64,000 bases of DNA from Polytrichum commune (Eukaryota; Streptophyta; Polytrichopsida; Polytrichales; Polytrichaceae), in the NCBI GenBank assembly GCA_950295325.1, contig OX485804.1, positions 54,746,001 through 54,810,000 of the forward strand, written 5' to 3'. Positions 54,636 through 64,000 of the stretch are shown one piece after another; position 1 is the first letter of the stretch; each line of letters begins with the position of its first letter. A model generated the notes under the pieces. The model saw only the letters and a program-made list of their open reading frames with translations. It did not search any database and was not told the DNA's origin. Made by a program: the position numbers and the translations under genes.

Positions 54636-57196
54636 ACATGGATATCAAGAAGGAAAAATGTACCTTGAAAAAATAACATAAACCCACAAAAAGGCAACAC
54701 AAACCGAGGATGACATTTGGACACACACTTGACCCTCTCACCATTGGGATTGGAGGCCTAATCTTCACAATGCAATTGCCCTTAATAATGATATAATAAT
54801 GAAAAGCCATGGCCCTCAATACTACTATATTCAATTCGTGCAAGTGACTTGAGGAAAATCATGAACAAACACACAATTTAACATCAATGTTTGAAAACCT
54901 TTAAAATGACACATTGTTCTCTTTGCTCTACACGTGATCCTTTAGAGGTCAAGGATTTCATTTTTGAGAAGTGGCCAAGCTTTTTCTTTCTCATGGCTTA
55001 AATTGTCTCTCTACAAACTCAAGCTCTTCACAAAGTGATTTTATTTTTCTTAAATAAATGAGGCTTAAATAAAAATTTGTTCAAATGACAAACAACACAC
55101 ATACAGAAAATATGTTACAAATCACTTAAGGGTTACCTTACTCGCATATTTTATTTTATTTTTGTACATGAATAATTATATCCATGAGTGCCTAGATTCT
55201 CAAGTGTTGTCTATTGGGTACGAGAGATTACACATCCCATGTAGCACCTTGAAAATAAAATATTTTGTCACTTGGGCAGTGTTCGGGGAGAATTTGAGCA
55301 TAACCGGTCAAGATCCTAGCGTTTCCAAGTCCAACCGGCATGTTGACATCTTTCAGTTTTTTTTCATTAATTTGAGGCATATTCTATAAATTCCTCTAAA
55401 TGATTGGTAAATTTCCCAAAGTCTTGAACTTCAACCTGTTATTTCTCAAACTCAATTGGTTCATCTACAACTAATCGCCAGTTCTCCCCAAACATTGCAT
55501 CTGGGTGTCTGAAATTGAGCATAACATACGGTACATCCATACATTCCACAACTAATCTTTACATCTTAACATGCCAAGAGACCATGCATCGTAACAATAA
55601 TAATAGGATAATAATAAGAATAATAAGAGTAATAAGAACTCCAATCTCTTTAATGAAGGTCGGAGTGAATAAAGTGTATGTTCGTTAAACATCCATGGCC
55701 ATATCCTAAAGGACAATGGCTTTGGGTGTAAAACCACTTCACCCTTTGCAAGGGGTAGATACTATAGTAATAACCAATAATCATTACTAATGACAAGTAG
55801 TTTGTAATTGTTGTGGGTGTATATTTGTCCAAGGGCGTATCAATGTTGGGGAGTGGGATATAAAGTGTATTTTGGGAGAGGATGGGCACCATGTCATTGG
55901 CTTCATAGTGGTTGGAAGTGGAATGCACATCACTTATTTGCTACATTGGAGGGTTTGAATTATGGTGTTTAAGTCATGGATGGTTTGGTCTATGGTGGGT
56001 CATGGAGGTCTACAATAGAGTGTGCGCATTGTGTGGCTATTGTGTTGATTTGTTCAAATGTGCTTTTGATTTTTGTTGATGAGAGATTGGAATTTTGTGG
56101 TTTTCCTCTTGAGGGCTTCTATGGCAAATCCATCATTGCATTTTGTAAATTTGATAAATTGTATGGTGAAACTTGGTGCAAGGTTTTTGGTGGGGGGTAG
56201 TTGTATGGGTGGCCTATGACACAAAAAAATAAGTCAGGTTTGAACACGGCATTAGATTGGCATCTTTGGGTGCCGCAAGTGCATGGAAGTAGCCATGTTG
56301 GTATTGTGTTCTCCTAGGATTGTCCATTGTGAGTACATATATTCATGAGTGTGTAGAGTTTGGATATTTAGTTTGATATAAGAAGCTTTCGTAGTTCCCA
56401 AACCGCTAACGGGTACGCAACTCCCGTTATATGGTCCTGATTATAATCACTTATAATGCATTTTAGTCTAATATCGCGTGATACAATTTGTTTTAATGTA
56501 GGATACTCTTGTTGCCCTTTTAGCAAGGAATTCAAAAATGTAATTATATATAGGAAATAAATATTTCTTGAAGCATATAATTGCATTGAAAATCTAATTA
56601 TATGATTTTTAAAAATACTAGTACCATAGGTCAAACTACCCAACTTTTGGGGATTTTTAATAAAAAATTAACATTGTGAATGACTTTTAATTTTAATTGG
56701 AGGCAACTATTCGTGTGGATTTTTTAACATTATGTATAGGCAACTTACTCATCTAATTGTTGGGATAGAAAACTATTGATTTGTGTTAGGATATAGTTGA
56801 GGTATGTGTTTTTTAGACGATATACATCATATGGTACCCCGGGTATCAAGGGTATCATGGGGTATTTCAAGGTATCATAGGTTCACAGTTTAGGGTTAAG
56901 GCTTAGGGTTTGAAGCTTCTATATATTCGCTTTGGAGCTTTTGTGTTCGGGGTTTGGAGCCTCTGTATGTTTATATGCATGATGATGATCAAGTGTATGT
57001 GGGATTAACTGATGATGTAAGACTTTTGTTTGATGAGGGTAAAGAAAAGTTGGTATGGCACATTGGAAGGGTGCAAAAAATAATGAAGACTGTTGGAGAA
57101 TAAAGAGCCCAAGTGGATTACGCCCGAAATGTTTCTCTTTCTAACGAGAGCACCAATATATTATTGAAATACTACAAGCACATTACATGATTGGAG
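54636..57196. other. Gene-free AT-rich stretch
   Basis: No gene recognised. 55381-55450 is a diverged copy of 27235-27310; 55640-55765 is related to 21790-21925; 55590-55640 is an AAT-rich microsatellite-like run. The frame at 55976-56200 has no recognised domain. Confidence 0.4.
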
Positions 57197-57313
57197 TACA
57201 TTATGAGGCCAAACCCACCACCCTTAAGCGTCCTAGTCCGGGTGATGGTTTTGAGAATCACATGTATTGTTTGTGTATTGAAAATGCTCCCTTAACATCC
57301 CAAGGCATTCATG

Positions 57314-57538
57314 TCATTTTGAATCACTTCGTTTATTAATGGTAGCCTCTTGACCTGTAGCCGAATTGGCTTTCTCAAGGGTCCAACCGGCGGCCTTGGC
57401 AACACAAGCTCTCAAAGATACTCCCCTTTGGCCTTTGATTATCCCCTTCTTCCCTCTTCCATTACTAGAGTCTCCTACTTCCTCCATCGGCCTAACCTCC
57501 TTTGGTTCGCCACCGCGGATGTCCTCCACCTTCTCCAT
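57314..57538 (-). CDS. LTR-encoded small protein (family C version)
   Basis: 74 residues starting MEKVEDIRGGEPKEV, then a Ser/Gly/Lys linker, basic GKKGIIKGQRG, the core SLRACVAKAAGWTLE (41-55) and a polar tail. The ATG corresponds to the ATG at 6022 in the 5'-type LTRs, whose short frame starts MENVEHSRDGKTKE. Here that N-terminus and the core are in one continuous frame; in elements 1 and 2 they are separated by the GT border. Function unknown; no other domain recognised. The strict conservation of the core is what makes it credible. Confidence 0.6.
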   Translation of the reverse strand: MEKVEDIRGGEPKEVRPMEEVGDSSNGRGKKGIIKGQRGVSLRACVAKAAGWTLEKANSATGQEATINKRSDSK

Positions 57539-57829
57539 TAGTAATCCAAGTGATTTGTTTTGACCAATAGGTTCGAGTGTTGAAAAACACTTTTCTCAAT
57601 GGTTCAAGCACCAATACACCCAAAAATCACACATGCCTTACCTAGCCTAATGAATCCCATACTCACCTAAGGCCTAAAATATTCTAAAGTAATCTATTGT
57701 GGTCCAAGGTTAAATTGTGGTGAGGCGCTAAGGTTACTATATCTTGATTTGTTAAGTTAAGGCCTAACAAGGCTAGACCGTGCTTAATCCAAGATTTGCC
57801 TCGGCCCATTAAAGTTACTTGCAGCTGCC

Positions 57830-58512
57830 CCGCTGGCATTCGACCAGTAGAGTTGTAGTTGATAGCGAGTCAGGTAGCCACCCCCTTTGGGCTTCGGCCA
57901 GCAGAGTTGCAGCTGCCCAGTTAGGCTTCGGACAGCAGAGTGCAGCTGATAGCGAGTAAGGTAGCCACCCCCGTTGGGCTTCGGCCAGCAGAGTGCAACT
58001 GCCCAGTTAGGCCTCGGACAGCAGAGGGTAGCTGATAGTGAGTAAGGTAGCCACCCCCGTTGGGCTTCGGCCAGCAGAGTGCAACTGATAGCGAGTAAGG
58101 TAGCCACCCCCCGTTGGGCTTCGGTCAGCAGAGTGCAACTGCCCAGTTAGGCCTCGGACAGCAGAGTGCAGCTGATAGTGAGTAAGGTAGCCACCCCCGT
58201 TGGGCTTCGGACAGCAGAGTGCAGCTGATAGCGAGTAAGGTAGCCACCCCCGTTGGGCTTCGGCCAGCAGAGTGCAACTGCCTAGTTAGGCCTCGGACAG
58301 CAGAGTGCAGCTGATAGCGAGTAAGGTAGCCACCCCCGTTGGGCTTCGGCCAGCAGAGTGCAACTGCCTAGTTAGGCCTCGGACAGCAGAGTGCAGCTGA
58401 TAGCGAGTAAGGTAGCCACCCCCGTTGGGCTTCGGCCAACAGAGTGCAACTGCCCAGTTAGGCCTCGGACAACAAAGTGCAGCTGATAGCGAGTAAGGTA
58501 GCCACCCTCCTT
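57830..58512 (-). repeat. Minisatellite in solo LTR C
   Basis: About eight copies of a unit containing GGGCTTCGGCCAGCAGAGTG, GCCTCGGACAGCAG and GATAGCGAGTAAGGTAGCCA, with a shorter variant missing one part. Copies are very similar. Confidence 0.85.
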
Positions 58513-59233
58513 AAATGGTACAACCTTAAGTACTAATCCACACATCTCCTAATTCCTTCTCCCTTGTACTTTGGGATAAGTGAGCTAACTTACACCGCTA
58601 ATGAACTAAACTAATCTAACACACAACTACTCTAAGAGCTACTTCCTTCACACACCTTGTATCAAGCTCTAGGAACTCACCCCCTTTAGAGACAATGAGA
58701 GAGGGAGCTTAACTAATTAACTCCACTAAAACTAATATCCTACACACGTGCCTCAAGCTATTAAGGACTTGCTCCCTTGAGAGCGCTTGATGGAGAGAGA
58801 GGAAAATGAGAGAGAAAACACCTTAAGTAGCAAAGAGGGAGAGAGGGGGAGAGGAAGAGAAAGGTGAGGATAGGGTGAGAGGATTAGCACCTCCAATCAC
58901 AATCCCTTAACCTTCACCTTCAAAGTAGGGACTAATCCCCTTCCACCAAGCTTCCTTCTTCCTAAACTAACAAGATGGATTCAAAAGTGGGCATTTAACC
59001 CGCGGAGCTCACCTTGCCTCACCTTACCCCCTACTCACATAATCAAGGCATTCTCCTATTGAACTCAACCCTTGAAATAACCACACAACACATTCTAATG
59101 CCTACACTTAAATCCACACCACACTTCACTCTTTTTATGTTTTGTGAATAATCATAACACCTCAAAGTCAAACTAAAATTGGTTTCGAAGAGTTAATCAC
59201 CACATGTGGGCACCATTTTGGGCTCACATACAT

Positions 59234-59636
59234 ATATGGAGGTTATGAAGGAGCCGAATGCGACTTCATTGGCTTGGAGAGTGTTGTATATATGCATTGT
59301 TTTAATAGTCATTGATGTAGAGAAGGATGTCTACACATTGGCTCCAGAGAATCATGATGCCTTAAACAAACACATGGATTGCGAGATGAAGCATAGAGGC
59401 TCATGGAGGTAGAAATAGGGAGAAGGAATGTGTTACACTTGTAATTGCCACAACTCCTTCCAAAAGAGGGAGACCTCTTAAGGACCCTCTAGTATTTGTG
59501 AATACTAATCCGACATTTACTTTGAATACCCCTCTTAGACGCTCTACAAGGTTAAAAAAACTAGGTGTTTCAATTGTTTATATATGTTGGAGGTTTTTTT
59601 TATAAATATGCAACCCAACTTTTTCTACATATCGTT
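59234..59636. other. Non-coding stretch
   Basis: No gene recognised; a frame reading out of the LTR end (59206-59412) is a junction artefact. Confidence 0.4.
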
Positions 59637-59966
59637 TCATTTAATTTGGTCTTCACCCAAATTTTTGGTCATTTTAATTTTGTATAATTTGATATAATTT
59701 TTACAAAAGCCGTCCTCTAAGCTGTTTTTAGTTCGATGCCCCCCGCATATAATATGGGAGTTGCGAACCCGGGATACCGCTTTGTCACGTCTTTTGGTTA
59801 TTAACGCATAAATGTGATGTTGTTTGCTTTTGAGGAGTATATGTAGCCATGTAACTGCATCTGTTGAATTGCATATAAGGCATGTGTGTGATGGGTAGAC
59901 TTGTTTGCCAAAAAAATATTTGTTTGCAAGCGTGACCATAGATTGTCTAGTTTGGAATTTAATCAC
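59637..59966 (-). pseudogene. Possible LINE C-terminal zinc-finger remnant
   Basis: 109 codons with CLICNSTDAVTWLHILLKSK followed by KRRDKAVSRV. This looks like the C-x-x-C...H...C tail and R-x-x-x-V block after a non-LTR reverse transcriptase. No RT upstream was found, so it is a fragment at best. Confidence 0.35.
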
Positions 59967-61655
59967 ACATGTTTTATGTTTGTCTATGATAATGGGGTTT
60001 TTCCAAAAAGTTATTCGATAAGGGTTTGTCTATATCTTCGTTTTCAAGCCATTTGTGTAATTGGTGGGTTTGATCAACTATAATTGCTAAGTTGTGACTT
60101 TTGTCATATTTGAGGATAGGTTTTACGAGATGTCTAATGGGACCTTTGTTTCATGTTTCTTGCATTGAGTACCACCAATCTTTTTGGAGGTAGGATGGTG
60201 TAGGGTATGCATACTCATATCACACACAACCTCCTGCAATCACATCTACAACTCCGGTGAACCATTGGACGAATTGGCATATACACAGGTCGAGCTCACC
60301 CTAGTAGGATTTGAAAACACAAGATACTGACCCATAGCCATCTGAAAATGTAATTGAGAGATTCTCTTTCCCTTTTGAATCCTACTGGCTGCTTGATTGT
60401 ACATTATCACACATATTGACGCATTAAGCATCCAACAAAAATAATTACAGTCAGTGCCACCACTTGTGGGTGTGCACTTGACTTATATACACACCACGGA
60501 GTTGATCAGCAACATCATCTCCACGCATGCGTGTAGCATATTGTAGATGAGCAGGTGAGGTCTCTATTGGAATTCTAATTCCATTTACACGTCAAGGCAC
60601 AAAAACTACAGTCCCATCTGAAGTGATTGGGGGGTGTAGCAGTGGAAAGCCTGAGCACCCCCTTCTTGTCTTTCCATTGGACGATTGTAATATCCCGCCA
60701 AATGTGCATGCGCCAAATCACAGTACCCTGCTCTGTCCCAAGTCACTGGGGCGCTCCATGGCCCCAGGCGCAGATTCAATCTGGGCCATGGAGGTGCCCC
60801 CTCCCCATCGATGGCCCAGAATGGGCCAGGTAGGTACCCCAGGCTGCCTCTAGGGCAGTGGGGTAAAGGGGGCGGGCGGAGGGCCATTGAGCATAGCAGG
60901 CCCCAAGCTGGGGCCACTTCACACAGAAGGCTGAGACACATTTGGAAAACATCAAAAAAGTTGTATTATTAAGGTAACATCTTTTCATTTATATGTTAAA
61001 TGGTCGTATTATCGTGGTCTTGTCTTCTCATTAATATGATAGATGTCGTAAACTTATCATATTATTGAAGGAATACAAAAACATAACTAAGATAAGAGTT
61101 AAAACATATACAACGAATTTAAGCAATATAAATGCTATGGAATAATATCTCATAGCTCCAAAAAAATACAATTCCAATAATGCAAGGAATTCAATTACAT
61201 AAGCATATTAAATGATATTGAATAATTGGATTACAATGATGTTACAAGGTCAAACAAATCTAATGTATTCATCTGGTAAGGTTATCCCAGATCACGGGGA
61301 GGTCACTTCATTGTCAAGTTGACACCACGTGCGGACAAAGTTTGCTACCCCTATATTACATGCCATATATAATTTTAAAATTCATGATATTTTTTCTACA
61401 TATACATAACCATTGATAGTATCTTTTGTATATTTTTTTTGAAATTTTTAGTCGTTTGTATTTTTTTAGTATTTTTTTTAGTTCAATTCTGTGTCGTTCT
61501 AGTTAGAAACGGTATGTTTTATGAAAAAAACAAATCATCAAATTTAGTTACCACTTTTAACTATATCATAGGTACTGTGTAAATCTATTCATGAAAAAAA
61601 TTTGATAAAATCTTAACCCATTTTGGTGGTGCAACTTACCAAAAGAAGATTATTT
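59967..61655. other. Gene-free stretch with a GC-rich patch
   Basis: 60640-60930 is GC-rich with frames that differ between strands and no recognised domain. GGGGCCACTTCACAC at about 60910 resembles a Harbinger end, but its partner was not found. The rest is AT-rich and featureless. Confidence 0.4.
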
Positions 61656-63350
61656 TTAGTCGCACGTGGTGTTCAACTTGACAATGGAGTGATCCCCCCT
61701 TGTCCCAGATATGGATTCGCCATTGTGTTCTATAAGAAGGATGTAGGATTGTGCATCATTCCCATCTTTTGAGAAGTTGTAGTTGACTAGTTTTTCCGGT
61801 TGCCAAATATTTGCATTCTCGTTGTGAAGCTTCACCCACTGTCCAACAAAATAACCATCCATCCCAATGGAACCGGTTTGAGACTCGCCTCGTACAATTG
61901 CATTCCCACAATTATGGCATTCCTTAGTTTGCTCCCCTTCACATAACAAATTGTGATCTCCACAAACACGACATTTTTGTTTATACAATTTAGGAAGTAG
62001 CATCCGCTTCCGCTTCCAAGCCATTGATTGTCATCGCTGAGCCTCCATTGTTGTTTCAGGTCGTACCAATGCAGTGGTTCTAATTATTGGTGGTCCTACA
62101 TACCATAAAATTTGAAAGAATAAAATCATGTTATTAAATAAAAATTTCAATAAATCATAATGTAGCATGAATATTTGATGCTTGTGAGGGGTTCGTGTCC
62201 CCACTTGAACCAACTGGATCCTTGTTTTTGGGATTCTATGGCCTCCCATGTTCAAACCTAGTCCTCGATACATTGGCTTGAATTGAAGCATTATTACTAC
62301 TAGCACGAGGTACTTCATCTACCAATTTTTTTACAGCAAGAAGGTGCTTGCAGATAGACACTCTATCCTCACACATGCAACACTCAGTGCCCAAATTTAC
62401 TGCATACAACCGCTCATGTATTGTTTGGCTACGGATGAAGAATTCTATACCAACATCATCGATAACTTCAAGGTTACTTGGTGGATCAACATTTATCCTC
62501 TCTATCATGAGGTTAGTTTTTTGCATGCGGATTGTGTATTGTTTATTTCTTGCCATTGTTGAATATTTTCGTGAATCGCTTAGTGCATTCACATGCATGT
62601 AATGCTCTATCAATGTACCGCCACCAACCCTAAGGCTTGTTCCAGGTTATCCTACACATTAAGTACAATAAAAAAAACCCAATATTAATATCATTTGATT
62701 TGATATTACATATATAAACTATTTATTTTAATTAAATTTATACATACAATAAAAATCAATCAATTACATACCTATGAATGCCCAAATAAGCTGATCCAAA
62801 CGCCAATTAACTTTCTTATCGAGCAAGGTATATTTTATAAAATGCCAAAATCCTTCCACTAGATTTGTTGTATTCACAAATCAATACTCGTATAGACGGT
62901 TAAATCTTGGCCACATATCACGCCACTTGCAATTTCCCGCCCATACAGTCGCAACATTGTTCAAAACTAGCTTCTCGGTTGCCCAAGTGATTTTGAATTC
63001 AACATATTTCAAATTGAATTGGACCTCGGTGAGGCATTCCAGAAGATCGCACATATCACGATAAAGTTGAGTTCTCTTGTCAACATTGACATGAGACACA
63101 AGATGTTTCATTCACTCCTTTTTAACATGAAACCAATACAATAATAATTTGTATTTTATTTGCTCACCACCAATGACGTTGTTCGCCCAACACCATGGAT
63201 CATCATTGATCACTGTTGTGAAAGCCTTAAGTTTTGTTGCACTTTTGTCAATCACTATCGCATTGGGTCTAATAAGCCCCATATTGGTTGGTCTTGAATG
63301 TATTGTTTATTGCCCAGGCCGAGTTTGGAGTAATTTGGATTGCTAGCTCG
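61656..63350 (-). pseudogene. Decayed MULE-type transposase gene with SWIM zinc finger
   Basis: Minus strand. 63350-63112 encodes the end of a MULE core (IVIDKSATKLKAFTTVINDD ... LLYWFHVKKE). After TGA at 63112-63114 the frame goes on (MKHLVSHVNVDKRTQLYRD) to TGA at 62881-62883, then FVNTTNLVEGFWHFIK in the same frame. A probable intron follows. 62613-62236 carries a SWIM finger (CCMCEDRVSICKHLLAVKKL). A last exon (62050-61656) has CRVCGDHNLLC and ECHNCG clusters, preceded by another in-frame TGA at 62031-62033. Such proteins are transposases or their domesticated FAR1-like relatives. The stops argue for a dead transposon copy; no TIRs were found. Confidence 0.65.
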
Positions 63351-63479
63351 CGCATCCAATCGCTTTGTATGACTAGCACAAAAAGACATTTCTCTGGGTC
63401 TTCATTGTTAGGATCGTAAGCTTAGAAATAGATAACTAGGTCGTTTTCCTTCCAACTGTCTAATTGGCTGTGTATGTTG

Positions 63480-64000
63480 TGTCTACCATAAACCCCCACC
63501 CTTGTGCGTCCTAGTCCGGGTGAAAGCCTATGGCTCACATGCACTTGTATGACTTCTCCTAACCCTTGGAATCAAGCTCCCAATGCTCCATTCAAAGAAA
63601 TATAAAACACACAACTTTTATTTAAATGGCACAAGGTCCAAGTATTGAGAAATACTCTATGTCCTTGTAGCCGTTGTCACACAGGCACAATGCTACTTAA
63701 ATGCCCACACGCCACACCAATTAAACATTTCCTACTGATCTACCATCCACTCCCTAGGAGATTCTAACCTAATTATCCCACCCTAGTCACATCATCAATT
63801 TATGTTTCACCACATCATTGGCTAATACTTCTACATGCCCAGAAGTTGCTCATCAATGCCTAGCCCAGGGTCACCGAAGTCCATGCACTAATTCTTCCTG
63901 CCTCACCCCCTGGGCACAAAGTATTGCTCCGTCAATGCTGCAACATGCACATGTAGTCTCAGGCTCTTGGTCACATTTGGCGTTGCTGGAGCTGGGTACT
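63480..64000 (-). mobile_element. LTR end, family B relative, truncated by the window edge
   Basis: Starts TGTCTACCATAAACCCCC at 63480 with the terminal module CCACCCTTGTGCGTCCTAGT and continues beyond the window. It aligns with 41791 onward (CCCAATGCTC, CAAGGTCCAAGTA and neighbouring words) but is well diverged. Solo or part of an element cannot be told. Confidence 0.7.

Larger units (their letters stand above)
57202..59228 (-). mobile_element. Solo LTR, family C, with small-protein ORF
   Basis: 2027 bp; on the minus strand from TGTGAGCCCAAAATGGTGCC (59228) to GGTTTGGCCTCATA (57202). TACAT is duplicated at 57197-57201 and 59229-59233. CATAAAAAGAGTGA lies about 89 bp from its start, matching the TATA position of the other families. 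It carries its own minisatellite (57830-58512) and, near the end, a 74-codon frame with the SLRACVAKAAGWTLE core. Around the ORF start it aligns loosely with the element 1/2 LTR (AATGGAGAAGGTGGAG versus AATGGAGAATGTGGAG); most of the body does not align. Confidence 0.88.

Noticed and set aside
56395-59785. Apparent inverted similarity GGGAGTTGCG around solo LTR C
   Set aside because: Only a short word matches; neighbouring sequence does not align.
60606-60941. 111-codon frame in a GC-rich patch
   Set aside because: Frames are open on both strands, as expected from base composition, and no domain is visible.
1-64000. tRNA, rRNA, CRISPR array or bacterial operon signals
   Set aside because: No conserved tRNA boxes, no rRNA sequence and no regularly spaced repeats with unique spacers; the tandem arrays are LTR minisatellites or LRR-coding repeats, and the content is plant nuclear.

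Overview
The window looks like nuclear DNA of a land plant, most likely a bryophyte and specifically moss-like. It is AT-rich and dominated by LTR retrotransposons. Its one clear host gene is a minus-strand disease-resistance-type gene whose exons encode an N-terminal helical region, a protein kinase, an NB-ARC domain and LRRs. That kinase-NBS-LRR (PNL) layout is the class known from mosses. The organism assignment is an inference from this architecture and the short introns, not a direct reading.

Layout. 1-512 is the tail of a truncated LTR. 1276-19540 (minus) is the PNL gene. Its NB-ARC exon is split by a 12,991-bp Ty3/gypsy element (element 1, 4384-17374) with a perfect 5-bp target-site duplication, CACGA. 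The LRR exon also has a frameshift and a nonsense codon, so the locus is a pseudogene in this copy. 19541-35560 has no convincing host gene; it holds a ~595-bp tandem duplication, dispersed repeats, two Harbinger-type MITEs, a TIR-type candidate and a decayed LINE. 35561-36999 and 37604-39601 are solo LTRs. 41791-54630 is another solo LTR, and element 2 (43095-54187, minus strand, TSD GTAAT) is nested inside it. 57202-59228 is a further solo LTR (TSD TACAT). A decayed MULE-type transposase gene fills 61656-63350. A last LTR runs off the right edge from 63480.

The two gypsy elements are nearly identical. Element 2 has an uninterrupted 2079-residue Gag-Pol; element 1 has the same polyprotein broken by two single-base homopolymer insertions. 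They look recently mobile.

The most unusual signals sit in the LTRs. (1) In both elements the 5' LTR lacks, precisely and at GT/AG borders, a 335-bp segment that the 3' LTR carries. Other nearby differences are also 5'-specific or 3'-specific and shared by the two independent insertions, which ordinary reverse transcription should erase. (2) That segment encodes a ~70-residue ORF whose core SLRACVAKAAGWTLE recurs in a divergent solo LTR with 12 nucleotide changes that are all synonymous, so it looks selected as protein. (3) LTRs of otherwise unalignable families share both termini, a TATA box at a fixed offset and a terminal module around GGACGCTTAAGGGTGG. (4) Element 1 carries a captured CACTA-type gene fragment next to its 5' LTR. 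Together these suggest a group of LTR retrotransposons with an LTR-encoded small protein and unusual handling of a spliced leader.
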